Translations under genes and position numbers: made by a program
The notes under the pieces: generated by a model
Databases searched by the model: none
The model's input: only the letters and a program-made list of their open reading frames with translations
Told to the model about the DNA's origin: nothing
Assembly (NCBI GenBank): GCA_934090775.1
Contig: CAKOKF010000004.1
Span: forward strand, 1-27,138
Reading direction: 5' to 3'
From: an uncultured Bacilli bacterium
GTDB taxonomy: Bacteria; Bacillota_I; Bacilli_A; RF39; UBA660
DNA length: 27,138 bases
Shown: positions 16,423-24,267 of the stretch, one piece after another
Position numbering within the stretch: the stretch's first letter is position 1
Layout of the letters: the number at the start of each line of letters is the position of its first letter

Positions 16423-16450
16423 GAGTATGTTACGAAAGGATATTAGATGT

Positions 16451-18604
16451 ATGAAAGTAATAAAAAGAGATGGACACATGGTAGATTGGTGCCCGGAAAA
16501 AATAGAAGCAGCCATCTTAAAGGCTAACAACGAAGTAGAAGACGAAGATCAAGCTTCGGGAACTCAAATTAAAAATATAATAAAATATATCGAAAGACTA
16601 GGCAAAAAAAGAATTCTAGTTGAAGATATTCAAGATATAATTGAAATGAAGTTAATGAGTATTGGTAAGTATGAACTTGCTAAGAAATATATAACCTATC
16701 GTTATACAAGAGAATTAGTAAGAAGAAGTAATACGACTGACCTTGCTATCAAAGAGTTAATTGATGGTGAATCTGAGTATTGGAATACCGAAAATTCTAA
16801 TAAGAATGCGAAGATAGTAACCACACAAAGAGATTACTTGGCAGGGATTACTAGTACTGATATTACAAGGAGATTTTTACTTCCTGAAGATATCGTAGCA
16901 GCTCATGATGCGGGAATTATTCATTTCCATGATGCCGATTATTTTGCTCAAAATGCTTTGCATAATTGCGATTTAATCAACTTAGAAGATATGTTGCAAA
17001 ATGGTACTAGTATTAATGGCGTTATGATTGAGAAACCTCATCGTTTCTTAACAGCCATGACGATTGCCACCCAAATAATTACGGCGGTTAATTCCAGTCA
17101 ATATGGGGGATGTACTGTAACCCTTACACATTTAGCGCCATTTATTCGCTCAAGTCGTGAGTATTATGAAAAAAAATATAAAGAACGTAAACTTACTAAA
17201 GCCCAAATTGCTAAGTTTGTTGATGAAGATTTACGTAAAGAAATTACGGATGGTGTTCAAACTTTCCAATATCAAATTAATTCCATGACTACGACAAACG
17301 GTCAAGCCCCATTCTTATCAGTATGTATGTATTTAGGCGAAACTACTGAATACAAAGAAGAACTTGCTATGTTAATTGAAGAAGTATTACGTCAAAGAAT
17401 TCAAGGTATGAAAAATGAAAAAGGCGTTTATATAACTCCCGCTTTCCCTAAACTTTTGTATGTTTTAGAAGAAGATAATATTCATCCTACAAGTAAGTAT
17501 TACTACTTAACTAAATTAGCAGCTGAATGTACAGCTAAACGTATGGTTCCTGATTATATTTCAGAAAAAATTATGAAAGAAACCAAGATTGATAAAAATG
17601 GCAATGGTAACTGTTATCCTTGTATGGGTTGTCGTTCCTTCTTAACACCATATGTTGATGCAAATGGTAAACCTAAATATTATGGTCGTTTCAATCAAGG
17701 TGTTGTAACTATTAACTTAGTTGATGTTGCTTTATCTAGTGATAAAGATATGGATACTTTCTGGCGTTTGTTTGATGAAAGATTAGAATTATGCCATAGA
17801 GCTTTACAAATTAGACATAAGAGACTTTCTAAGGTTACTTCAGATGTAGCGCCAATTCTATGGCAACATGGTGCTCTTGCAAGACTTAAGAAGGGTGAAT
17901 CTATTCATGACTTATTACATCATGGTTACTCAACTATTTCACTAGGATATGCTGGTTTATATGAATGTGTTAAATATATGACAGGAAAGAGTCATACAGA
18001 TGGCGCTGAAGGTAAAGAATTTGGTTTATCCGTAATGCAAAGAATGGTTGATAAATGTAATGAATGGAAAAATGCCGAAGATATTGATTATTCCGTTTAT
18101 GGTACTCCAATCGAATCAACAACTTATAAATTTGCTAAATGCTTAAAGGAAAGATTTGGCGTTATTAAAGGTATTACTGATCGTAATTATATTACTAATT
18201 CATACCATGTTCCAGTCTTTGAAGAAATTGATGCATTCACCAAATTAAAACTTGAAAGTGAATTCCAAAAACTTAGTCCAGGAGGTGCTATCAGTTATAT
18301 TGAAACTCCTAACTTAACTAATAATCTTGATATTGTTCTTCAAGTAATTGATTTCATATATAACAATATTATGTATGCCGAATTGAATACTAAGAGTGAC
18401 TATTGTCATGAATGTGGTTATACGGGTGAAATTTTAATCGATGAAAATTTAGAATGGTATTGTCCAAATTGTGGTAACCGTGACCATGATAAATTAAATG
18501 TTGCTCGTCGTACTTGTGGTTATATTGGTACTAACTTTTGGAATAAAGGCCGTACCCAAGAAATTAAAGAACGTGTAACACATATCGATAATAAGGATGC
18601 ATAA
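16451..18604 (+). CDS. nrdD: Anaerobic ribonucleoside-triphosphate reductase, large subunit
   Basis: This 717-aa class III glycyl-radical reductase makes deoxyribonucleotides from NTPs without oxygen. It has an N-terminal ATP-cone allosteric domain (about 1-92, starting MKVIKRDGHMVDWCPEKIEAA), the barrel with the active-site cysteines, a zinc site (C652, C655, C671, C674) and the radical loop RRTCGYIGT with G690. I start at ATG 16451, not the in-frame ATG at 16379, because the ATP cone begins there, GAAAGGA stands ten bases upstream, and the promoter lies between the two. nrdG follows after 1 bp. Expression is probably set by the palindrome at 16380-16395. Confidence 0.96.
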   Translation: MKVIKRDGHMVDWCPEKIEAAILKANNEVEDEDQASGTQIKNIIKYIERLGKKRILVEDIQDIIEMKLMSIGKYELAKKYITYRYTRELVRRSNTTDLAIKELIDGESEYWNTENSNKNAKIVTTQRDYLAGITSTDITRRFLLPEDIVAAHDAGIIHFHDADYFAQNALHNCDLINLEDMLQNGTSINGVMIEKPHRFLTAMTIATQIITAVNSSQYGGCTVTLTHLAPFIRSSREYYEKKYKERKLTKAQIAKFVDEDLRKEITDGVQTFQYQINSMTTTNGQAPFLSVCMYLGETTEYKEELAMLIEEVLRQRIQGMKNEKGVYITPAFPKLLYVLEEDNIHPTSKYYYLTKLAAECTAKRMVPDYISEKIMKETKIDKNGNGNCYPCMGCRSFLTPYVDANGKPKYYGRFNQGVVTINLVDVALSSDKDMDTFWRLFDERLELCHRALQIRHKRLSKVTSDVAPILWQHGALARLKKGESIHDLLHHGYSTISLGYAGLYECVKYMTGKSHTDGAEGKEFGLSVMQRMVDKCNEWKNAEDIDYSVYGTPIESTTYKFAKCLKERFGVIKGITDRNYITNSYHVPVFEEIDAFTKLKLESEFQKLSPGGAISYIETPNLTNNLDIVLQVIDFIYNNIMYAELNTKSDYCHECGYTGEILIDENLEWYCPNCGNRDHDKLNVARRTCGYIGTNFWNKGRTQEIKERVTHIDNKDA

Positions 18605-18605
18605 A

Positions 18606-19106
18606 ATGGCAAGATTTAATAAAATTCGCAAAATGGATATATCTAATGGTCCTGGAGTAAGAGTTTCTATCTTTTTCCAGGGCTGTCCCTTTCACTGTAA
18701 AGGATGTTTCAATAGTGAGACTTGGGACTTTACTTTAGGTAGTGAGTTTGATGATGCAACTATTAATAAAGTATTAGAAGTTGCAAGTCCTGAATATATT
18801 AAAGGATTATCAATTTTAGGTGGAGAACCTTTATATAAAGACACAATTGATGCTACTATTAAATTATGTCAAGCTTTTAAAGAAAAATATCCTAACAAAA
18901 ATATTTGGCTTTGGACAGGCTTTACTTGGGAAACAATTGAGAATAGAGAAATTCTTAAGTATCTAGACGTTTTAGTCGATGGTCAGTTTAAAGAAGAATT
19001 ACATGATCCTCGTCTTAAGTGGTGTGGCTCTAGTAACCAAAGAGTTATTGATGTAGCAAAAAGTTTAAAAGAAGAAAAAATAATATTGTATGAAAGCGAG
19101 AATTAA
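18606..19106 (+). CDS. nrdG: Anaerobic ribonucleotide reductase activating protein
   Basis: This 166-aa radical-SAM enzyme installs the glycyl radical on NrdD. It has CPFHCKGC (C27, C31, C34), the CxxxCxxC cluster motif, and LGGEPL as the SAM-binding GGE motif. I choose ATG 18606, one base after the nrdD stop, with AAGG (18593-18596) nine bases upstream, over ATG 18597 inside nrdD. Length is normal for NrdG. Confidence 0.95.
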   Translation: MARFNKIRKMDISNGPGVRVSIFFQGCPFHCKGCFNSETWDFTLGSEFDDATINKVLEVASPEYIKGLSILGGEPLYKDTIDATIKLCQAFKEKYPNKNIWLWTGFTWETIENREILKYLDVLVDGQFKEELHDPRLKWCGSSNQRVIDVAKSLKEEKIILYESEN

Positions 19107-19109
19107 ATA

Positions 19110-19571
19110 ATGCATAAAAGAGGATTTGAAATAGCAAAAGGATATGAAGATCAAAATATTCATATTCCCGTAAGAAAGACAGCAAATTCGGCTGGTTATG
19201 ATGTTGAAGCTGCTTGTGATATGGTAATACCACCATATAAACCAGGAATGAAGCCTAGTCTAATTCCAACTGGTCTTAAAGCTTATTGTGAACCTGATGA
19301 ATTCTTTATGTTAGTAAATAGAAGTAGTGGACCTAAAAAAGGTTTTATGATGAGTAATTCCATTGGTATTGTTGATGCTGATTATTATGGCAATGAATCA
19401 AATGATGGTCATTTCTATTTTCAATTTTGGAACTTTGGCGAAAGTGATTTAGTTATTCATAAAGGCGATGTCATAGGTCAAGTTATTTTTCAAAAATATT
19501 TAACGGCTGATGATGATTCAGCTTCAGGAATCCGTACTGGTGGTTTTGGTTCAACTGATAAAAATAATTAA
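19110..19571 (+). CDS. dut: dUTP diphosphatase (trimeric type)
   Basis: This 153-aa enzyme hydrolyses dUTP to dUMP and pyrophosphate, keeping uracil out of DNA and supplying dTMP synthesis. All five trimeric dUTPase motifs are visible: AGYDVEA (28-34), NRSSGPKKG (70-78), IGIVDADYYG (85-94), GDVIGQVIF (119-127) and the C-terminal GGFGSTDK (144-151). The extended segment after motif 3 (NESNDGHFYFQFWNFG) is usual in Bacilli. It lies 3 bp after nrdG with only a weak ribosome site, so it is probably translated by coupling. This gives a dNTP-supply operon nrdD-nrdG-dut. Confidence 0.93.
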   Translation: MHKRGFEIAKGYEDQNIHIPVRKTANSAGYDVEAACDMVIPPYKPGMKPSLIPTGLKAYCEPDEFFMLVNRSSGPKKGFMMSNSIGIVDADYYGNESNDGHFYFQFWNFGESDLVIHKGDVIGQVIFQKYLTADDDSASGIRTGGFGSTDKNN

Positions 19572-19585
19572 TATTTCTAATTAAC

Positions 19586-19624
19586 AGGATAGTAATGTCT
19601 ATTTTACATTACTGTCCTTTTTTG
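19586..19624 (+). terminator. Strong intrinsic terminator of the nrdD-nrdG-dut operon
   Basis: AGGATAGTAATGT pairs with ACATTACTGTCCT (13 bp, one G-U) around CTATTTT and is followed by a T-run. Confidence 0.92.
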
Positions 19625-19776
19625 TTAGACGGTTGCTAATAACTACAATTTTCTCAATTTTCTTTATTTTTTTAAAACTATAATTATTTATAGAAACTTA
19701 TTATCCAAACTTTTGCTATTTTTATAATTTTGAATACTTAAAATAAAATATCTTTTTACTAAAAATAATGACAACA

Positions 19777-19785
19777 TTTGTCGAA
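19777..19785 (+). promoter_or_regulatory. Putative Spo0A box upstream of a 34-codon ORF
   Basis: TTTGTCGAA is an exact match to the 0A-box consensus. It is also part of a GACAA-CAT-TTGTC inverted repeat (19770-19782) and sits between a weak ATGACA (19768-19773) and TATAAT (19793-19798), where bound protein would block a promoter. The 19-bp spacing makes the promoter itself uncertain. From the terminator at 19624 to 19776 I see only A+T-rich sequence without other clear features. Confidence 0.4.
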
Positions 19786-19834
19786 TTAAGTGTATAATCA
19801 ATAAAAAAATGCTATGATTTAGTAGGTGGCTAAG

Positions 19835-19939
19835 ATGAATTTAATGAATAATAATGCTTTATTTAACAAAATGATTAAAGAAGTAGAAAATTTAAGACTG
19901 GCAGTGTGTCTTGACAAGGCGAAGAAAAATAATATATAA
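19835..19939 (+). CDS. Possible 34-aa small protein upstream of gpsB
   Basis: The ORF starts at ATG 19835 with AGGTGG five bases upstream, which is a very good ribosome site, and ends in TAA at 19937-19939. The product (MNLMNNNALFNKMIKEVENL, then RLAVCLDKAKKNNI) could be one amphipathic helix with no membrane segment. Its 3' end overlaps the gpsB promoter, so it could be a small protein, a regulatory leader peptide, or chance. No homolog recognised. Confidence 0.45.
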   Translation: MNLMNNNALFNKMIKEVENLRLAVCLDKAKKNNI

Positions 19940-19940
19940 T
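19911..19940 (+). promoter_or_regulatory. Consensus SigA promoter of gpsB-rnpB
   Basis: TTGACA (19911-19916), an 18-bp spacer and TATAAT (19935-19940), both hexamers perfect. It should be constitutive and strong, giving a leader of about 17 bases with AGGAAGGG before the gpsB ATG. Confidence 0.85.
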
Positions 19941-19963
19941 TAATCTTGTAGGAAGGGATAATT

Positions 19964-20296
19964 ATGAATAACAGTAAAATAGTTCTAACTACTCAAGATA
20001 TAGTTAACAAAGAATTTACTATCGAGCCAAAAGGCTTTAAACCTCAAGAAGTAGATAGCTTCTTAGATATAGTTATTAAAGACTACGTAGCCTTTGATAA
20101 AGAAATTAAAAAATTACGTAAAGAACTTGCTAGTTTAAATGAAGAAAACAGTCGTCTTCGCAGCGAGGTTAGAAGATTAAAGGATCTAGAAACAATTGCT
20201 GAGGAAGATAATAGAACTCAAACGCCTGTTAATAATGTTGACCTTCTAAGAAGAATTAGTCAATTAGAAAAAATTGTTTACGGAAAAAGTGAATAA
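19964..20296 (+). CDS. gpsB: Cell-cycle protein GpsB (DivIVA-like)
   Basis: This 110-aa protein of the DivIVA/GpsB family moves between septum and side wall and couples class A penicillin-binding proteins to the growth cycle. The membrane-binding N-terminal domain reads LTTQDIVNKEFTIEPKGF and EVDSFLDIVIKDY, followed by a coiled coil (about 40-75). The short C-terminal domain VDLLRRISQLEKIVYG is the GpsB trimerisation motif, which separates it from longer DivIVA. AGGAAGGG precedes the ATG. rnpB lies immediately downstream, as in Bacillus. Confidence 0.92.
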   Translation: MNNSKIVLTTQDIVNKEFTIEPKGFKPQEVDSFLDIVIKDYVAFDKEIKKLRKELASLNEENSRLRSEVRRLKDLETIAEEDNRTQTPVNNVDLLRRISQLEKIVYGKSE

Positions 20297-20309
20297 TTAA
20301 AAATAAAGA

Positions 20310-20667
20310 AATAACTTAGAAAGACAAATGCTGGTATATTTATTATACTTGAGGAAAGTCCGTGCTTACATAGACCTGAAATGGCTATAGGGTTCGTTGC
20401 TAAGGCCAATAACCTTAGGCAGTTTTTAACTGACGGCGTCGAGGTGACCTCAAATGGTTATATTAGACATAAAGTGCCAAAGAGACGAGTTACTTTAGAA
20501 ATAAAGTAGGTGGAACGTGGTAAACCCCGCGAGTAAGAAATCCAAATTTGGTAGGAGAGTTTCTACAAAGGAAATAAACGGCGTAGAAAAGTTTATACAT
20601 AATTGTATAGATTAGATAAATATTTGTCACTAGCATGCTAGTACAGAACACGGCTTACTAAGTTATT
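20310..20667 (+). ncRNA. rnpB: RNase P RNA, B-type
   Basis: This is the catalytic RNA that matures tRNA 5' ends. The ends AATAACTTAG (20310-20319) and CTAAGTTATT (20658-20667) form helix P1. Conserved segments visible are GAGGAAAGTCCGTGCTT near the 5' end, GGTGGAACGTGGTAAACCCC with the following GCGAGTAAGAAATCCAAATTTGG in the middle, and ACAGAACACGGCTTAC near the 3' end. Order and spacing match the Bacillus B-type. The T-run after P1 (to about 20672) lets P1 also act as a terminator. Confidence 0.96.
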
Positions 20668-20697
20668 TTTTTAAATTTTAAAAGGAAGTGAATTATC

Positions 20698-21180
20698 TTG
20701 AACGGAATAGGCCTGATGCTTAGAGGTGCAAGAGAAGAAAATGGTGTATCCTTAGAAGAAGCAAGCGAAGATCTAAATATTAAGCCTGCCATTCTTTATA
20801 ACATTGAAGAAGGTAATATGGGCTGTTTTAAAGATATTTTTGTCTTGAAAGATTATCTTAAGGATTATGCAAAATATTTGGGAATTGACCCAACTAAAAC
20901 AGTCGATAAGTTTAATGAATTTATGTTTGAAAAAACTAGTAAAATTCCTGTTGAAGAAATCGAAAAGAAAATAATGGAAAAAAATAAGGAAGAAGCCTTA
21001 CTTAAATCAAGAGTAGCTAGTCCTTATACTGATACAACTTATCGTTATAAGAAAAAGAGTATTGCACTACTTTATATACTCGTAATTGCGCTTGTTGCAC
21101 TTGTTATATTTTGGTCAGTTAAACAAGTAACCGTTGGCCGTATGGTAACAACTACTGCGAGCCAAGTAGAAGGAAGATAA
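20698..21180 (+). CDS. rodZ: RodZ-like cell-shape protein (HTH plus membrane helix)
   Basis: In this 160-aa protein residues 3-67 are an Xre/Cro-like helix-turn-helix (LRGAREENGVSLEEASEDLN) of the RodZ/YmfM type. A charged linker follows, then one membrane segment (about 121-139), and only about 20 residues remain outside, far shorter than the periplasmic part of E. coli RodZ. RodZ links MreB to the membrane in rod-shape control. The start is TTG 20698, supported by AAGGAAGTG upstream. pgsA follows 2 bp after the stop, the same order as ymfM-pgsA in Bacillus. Confidence 0.82.
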   Translation: MNGIGLMLRGAREENGVSLEEASEDLNIKPAILYNIEEGNMGCFKDIFVLKDYLKDYAKYLGIDPTKTVDKFNEFMFEKTSKIPVEEIEKKIMEKNKEEALLKSRVASPYTDTTYRYKKKSIALLYILVIALVALVIFWSVKQVTVGRMVTTTASQVEGR

Positions 21181-21182
21181 CT

Positions 21183-21779
21183 ATGAATTTACCAAATAAA
21201 TTAACTTTAGGACGTATCTTTTTATCAATAATTATTTTATTATTGTTAGGATGTCCTGTTTATATGTTTGGCTTTAGTTGGCCAGAATATTTACTAGGTG
21301 GCAAAATTGTTATTAAACTAAATTACATTATCGCTGGTATCTTGTTTGTGATTGCTTCTCTAACAGATATGTTAGATGGCAAGATTGCAAGAAAATACAA
21401 TATGGTAACTGATTTTGGGAAGATGATGGATGCAATAGCTGATAAAGTATTAGTTAATGGTGTCTTAATCCTTCTTGCTTACAATCATAATTTACCAGTA
21501 ATTGTACCCGTAGTTGTTATTTTAAGAGATACGGTTGTGGATGCTATTAAAATGGCCAGTGGTGCCAAGGGTAAAGTCGTAGCAGCCTCTAAAGCTGGTA
21601 AAGTTAAAACTGCTTGTATGATGGTTGGCTTAACTTTAGTCTTATTTAGTAATATTCCATTTGAATTCTTTGGTATAGGTGTTGGTAAAGGCTTAGTATT
21701 ACTTGCTACTTGTTTATCAGTTTATTCAGGAATGGAATATTATATTGTTAATAAAGATTTGATTTTTCAAAGTGTTTAA
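21183..21779 (+). CDS. pgsA: CDP-diacylglycerol-glycerol-3-phosphate 3-phosphatidyltransferase
   Basis: This 198-aa membrane enzyme makes phosphatidylglycerol phosphate, the committed step to phosphatidylglycerol (the glycerol-phosphate donor for LtaS-type enzymes). It begins MNLPNKLTLGRIF, typical for PgsA. The CDP-alcohol phosphotransferase signature is complete: D62, D65-G66, A69-R70, G79, D83 and D87 in TDMLDGKIAR and DFGKMMDAIADK. Several membrane helices are evident. It is transcribed with rodZ and ends at a hairpin. Confidence 0.94.
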   Translation: MNLPNKLTLGRIFLSIIILLLLGCPVYMFGFSWPEYLLGGKIVIKLNYIIAGILFVIASLTDMLDGKIARKYNMVTDFGKMMDAIADKVLVNGVLILLAYNHNLPVIVPVVVILRDTVVDAIKMASGAKGKVVAASKAGKVKTACMMVGLTLVLFSNIPFEFFGIGVGKGLVLLATCLSVYSGMEYYIVNKDLIFQSV

Positions 21780-21785
21780 TTTATG

Positions 21786-21816
21786 GGGGTACTTGTTTTA
21801 GCAAGTATCCTTTCTA
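21786..21816 (+). terminator. Terminator hairpin between pgsA and murC
   Basis: GGGTACTTG pairs with CAAGTATCC (9 bp, one G-U) around TTTTAG and is followed by TTTCT. The U-tract is short, so read-through into murC is likely. Confidence 0.6.
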
Positions 21817-21833
21817 ATAGAAGGAGAAATTTT

Positions 21834-23132
21834 ATGAAGTATTTTTGTGTTGGTATTAAAGGGAGTGGCATGTCTACTTTAGCCCAAATCCTAAGTGATT
21901 TAGGACATACAGTAGCTGGCTATGATGACAATAAAAACCATACATTTACGGAAGAAGGTTTAATAAAAAGAAATATTTCTATTTATTACGATCAAAATCA
22001 TCCTATTGATAAAGAGATGATTGTAACTTATTCGAAGGCCTTTAGTCTTGATCATCCTGAATTAGTATTTTTAAAAAATAATGGTTTAGAATTTGTGGAA
22101 TATAATGAGCTTTTAGGAAGATTAACTAGGGAATTTGAAACTATTGGTGTATCCGGAACTCATGGTAAAACGACAACTTCTACCATGATTACCGCTATTT
22201 TAAAAGATAAAGGCGTTAACTATTTTATTGGTGACGGCTCTGGTTATGCTAAAAGAGATAATAAATTATTTGTTATTGAATCTTGTGAATTTAAACGTCA
22301 TTTTTTATCTTATAGTCCTTATCTTGCAGTAATTACCAATATTGAACTTGAACATACTGAATGTTATTCTGGTATTGAAGAAATTATTGCAACATTTAAT
22401 ATCTTCGCTAACAAAGCCAAGATAGTTGTGGCTTGTGGGGATGATTTTAACGTCCGTAAACTTAAAACTATTAATAAAGTTTATTATTATGGTTTTAAAA
22501 CTAATAATGATATATATGCTACCAATATTACTATGGATGAAACCGGCAGTAATTTTGATGTTTTTTATAACAAGAATTTTCTAGGTCATTTTCATACCCC
22601 TTTAGTTGGTAAACATATGATTTTAAATGCTCTATGTAGTATTTTGGTTGGTCTTTTATATAACGTTGATTTAACTACGATTAAAGATACTTTAAGCAAC
22701 TTTACAACCCCAAAACGTCGTTTTAAAGAAACTAAAGTAGGCGATAACATAATGATAGATGATTATGCTCACCATCCAACTGAAATTTTAAAAACTTTAG
22801 AAGCCGCTCGTATTAAATATCCTAATCGAAAAATAGTAGCTATCTTTAAACCTAATACTTATTCAAGAACCTTTGCTTTAAAAGATGATTTTATTAAAGT
22901 ACTAAGTACTGCTGATGAAACCTATATAACACCAATCGACTGCAACCGTGAGAAAAAGGAAGACTATCCAAATATTTCAAGTACTAATTTAGTTAGTAAG
23001 ATACCAAATGCTCATTTACTTAGTGATGATATAACTCCACTTACAAAGTATCATGATAGTGTTTTGGTATTTATGAGTTGTGCAAACATTTATACTTTAG
23101 AAGATAAATATAAAGAAGCAGTTAATAAATAA
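21834..23132 (+). CDS. murC: UDP-N-acetylmuramate-L-alanine ligase
   Basis: This 432-aa enzyme adds L-alanine to UDP-MurNAc with ATP in the cytoplasm, the first amino-acid step of the peptidoglycan stem. It has an N-terminal UDP-binding fold (MKYFCVGIKGSGMSTLAQIL), ATP loop GVSGTHGKTTT (105-115), and C-terminal IDDYAHHPTEI and FKPNTYSRT, which identify MurC. I start at ATG 21834 because AAGGAG lies 7-8 bases upstream and the domain begins there; an earlier in-frame ATG (21783) would translate through the hairpin. Mpl-type ligases are related, but the length and N-terminus fit MurC. Confidence 0.93.
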   Translation: MKYFCVGIKGSGMSTLAQILSDLGHTVAGYDDNKNHTFTEEGLIKRNISIYYDQNHPIDKEMIVTYSKAFSLDHPELVFLKNNGLEFVEYNELLGRLTREFETIGVSGTHGKTTTSTMITAILKDKGVNYFIGDGSGYAKRDNKLFVIESCEFKRHFLSYSPYLAVITNIELEHTECYSGIEEIIATFNIFANKAKIVVACGDDFNVRKLKTINKVYYYGFKTNNDIYATNITMDETGSNFDVFYNKNFLGHFHTPLVGKHMILNALCSILVGLLYNVDLTTIKDTLSNFTTPKRRFKETKVGDNIMIDDYAHHPTEILKTLEAARIKYPNRKIVAIFKPNTYSRTFALKDDFIKVLSTADETYITPIDCNREKKEDYPNISSTNLVSKIPNAHLLSDDITPLTKYHDSVLVFMSCANIYTLEDKYKEAVNK

Positions 23133-23140
23133 AAATGATT

Positions 23141-23176
23141 AATTCTTTAAGTAAGAACTACTTAGAGAATTTTTTT
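23141..23176 (+). terminator. Strong intrinsic terminator after murC
   Basis: AATTCTTTAAGTA pairs with TACTTAGAGAATT (13 bp, one G-U) around AGAAC and is followed by five T. Confidence 0.92.
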
Positions 23177-23192
23177 CTATAATACTTTAATA

Positions 23193-23222
23193 TTCGACAA
23201 AATTCGACAAATAATGCATAAT
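23193..23222 (+). promoter_or_regulatory. Tandem Spo0A-box-like sites overlapping a promoter
   Basis: TTCGACAAA (the complement of the 0A-box consensus) occurs exactly at 23193-23201 and 23203-23211, head to tail with a 10-bp period. A promoter fits on top: TCGACA (23194-23199), 17 bp, CATAAT (23217-23222). The first box covers the -35 and the second lies in the spacer. Confidence 0.55.
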
Positions 23223-23254
23223 ATTTGTAATATCATATAACTGGTGATAAAAAT

Positions 23255-23722
23255 ATGTTAGAAGAAGCTTTAAAAATATTTCATTTAGAAAAAGTATGTA
23301 CTTTACAAGAATTAGATAATACTTATAAAGCGTTAATTAGAAAAAACTATGATGAAAATTTTCCCTATAATAAAGAATTAGGAAGTATAAACGTACGTCT
23401 TTATGAATGGTCTTATCAAATAATTTTACCATTTGCGATCGGCAAAGATTTAGAACTTTTAAGTACCAGCCATCTTGATCTTGCCACTCTAAAAATGTTG
23501 ATAGTACTACAAAAATTAGGTTTAAATATTAAAGAGGCTCAAAAACTATATAATTTTGATAAAGTATTAGGATATCAAAATAATTTTTTCGATTGGTGTG
23601 TAGAAGAATTAATAAAAAAAGATTTAATACCATTAAGTGATGTTAATAGTAATCTTTTAAATGAATATTATGCTTATTTAAAAGAAAATGAACCATTAAA
23701 ATTAAATTTAAATCTTGCTTAA
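23255..23722 (+). CDS. Uncharacterised protein with a J-domain-like N-terminus
   Basis: In this 155-aa protein the first 35 residues (ALKIFHLEKVCTLQELDNTY, then KALIRKNYDE) look like helices I-II of a DnaJ domain, but the HPD tripeptide needed to stimulate Hsp70 is absent, with N-Y-D-E near that place. The rest is helical and unrecognised (LKMLIVLQKLGLNIKEAQKL). It has no signal or membrane segment. The ribosome site is weak (TGGTGA). It lies directly downstream of the tandem Spo0A-like boxes. The J-domain relation is tentative. Confidence 0.6.
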   Translation: MLEEALKIFHLEKVCTLQELDNTYKALIRKNYDENFPYNKELGSINVRLYEWSYQIILPFAIGKDLELLSTSHLDLATLKMLIVLQKLGLNIKEAQKLYNFDKVLGYQNNFFDWCVEELIKKDLIPLSDVNSNLLNEYYAYLKENEPLKLNLNLA

Positions 23723-23795
23723 AGATAATAACCTCTAATTTAAAATCTAAAGAGACTATAATAATTTTAAAGATATAGGTTTTTAAAGAAAACTA

Positions 23796-23804
23796 TGATA
23801 TACT
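23796..23804 (+). promoter_or_regulatory. Extended -10 promoter of the 131-aa gene
   Basis: TGATATACT is an extended -10 (TGn plus TATACT). No good -35 is seen. AAAGGT lies between it and the ATG at 23830. Confidence 0.5.
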
Positions 23805-23829
23805 AGTACTAAAGAAAGGTCTAGTTATT

Positions 23830-24225
23830 ATGAAATTAAAATATAAAAACACTAATATAAATTATACAGTCAAAAAAACTACTAACAAAGAAGGTCTTGC
23901 TAACAACGACTCTTGGTTAATGGTTAATTTTAATGTTAAAAATGATGAATTTAGTTATCACAGTAATAGAGAATCTTTAAGTCTTGGCGAAATAATAGAG
24001 GCTTGTAATATCATTAGAAATTGTTATGATGAACCAGTAAATGTTAATAAGAAAATAACCTTTATCAAAAATTATTTTAAAATTTATTTAAAAAATACCC
24101 CTCTAAAGAAAACAATGATTTTAGAATTAATTGATTTAAACAAGGTTAAAGGAGCTAATTATAAAGTTTACTTTGAACAAGAGGAGATACTTGATTTTGT
24201 CAGTTTATCTCACAATATTTCTTAA
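23830..24225 (+). CDS. Uncharacterised 131-aa protein
   Basis: I recognise no family with confidence. It is a soluble, beta-rich looking protein with WLMVNFNVKNDEFSYHSNRE followed by SLSLGEIIEACNIIRNCYDE. The strand-then-helix pattern with a leading W-L resembles small WapI-type immunity or DUF-like domains, but that is a weak likeness. It has its own extended -10 promoter and an AAAGGT ribosome site, and ends 42 bp before the carboxypeptidase gene. Confidence 0.55.
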   Translation: MKLKYKNTNINYTVKKTTNKEGLANNDSWLMVNFNVKNDEFSYHSNRESLSLGEIIEACNIIRNCYDEPVNVNKKITFIKNYFKIYLKNTPLKKTMILELIDLNKVKGANYKVYFEQEEILDFVSLSHNIS

Positions 24226-24267
24226 TACTTTAAAAAAGTTATTAATGGTAAAAAATATAGGTAAGTG

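Noticed and set aside
16379..16450. N-terminal extension of nrdD
   Set aside because: The region contains the palindrome and the nrdD -10; the ATP cone and ribosome site place the start at 16451.
19045..19236. Minus-strand open frame of 63 codons across the nrdG-dut junction
   Set aside because: It is antisense to two clear genes, of low complexity (Leu/Phe-rich), with no start signal.
19770..19782. GACAA-CAT-TTGTC as a LexA/SOS box
   Set aside because: It does not match the Firmicutes LexA consensus (CGAAC-N4-GTTCG); the overlapping TTTGTCGAA fits a Spo0A box better.
21783..21833. N-terminal extension of murC
   Set aside because: It would translate through a terminator-like hairpin, and AAGGAG and the MurC fold begin at 21834.
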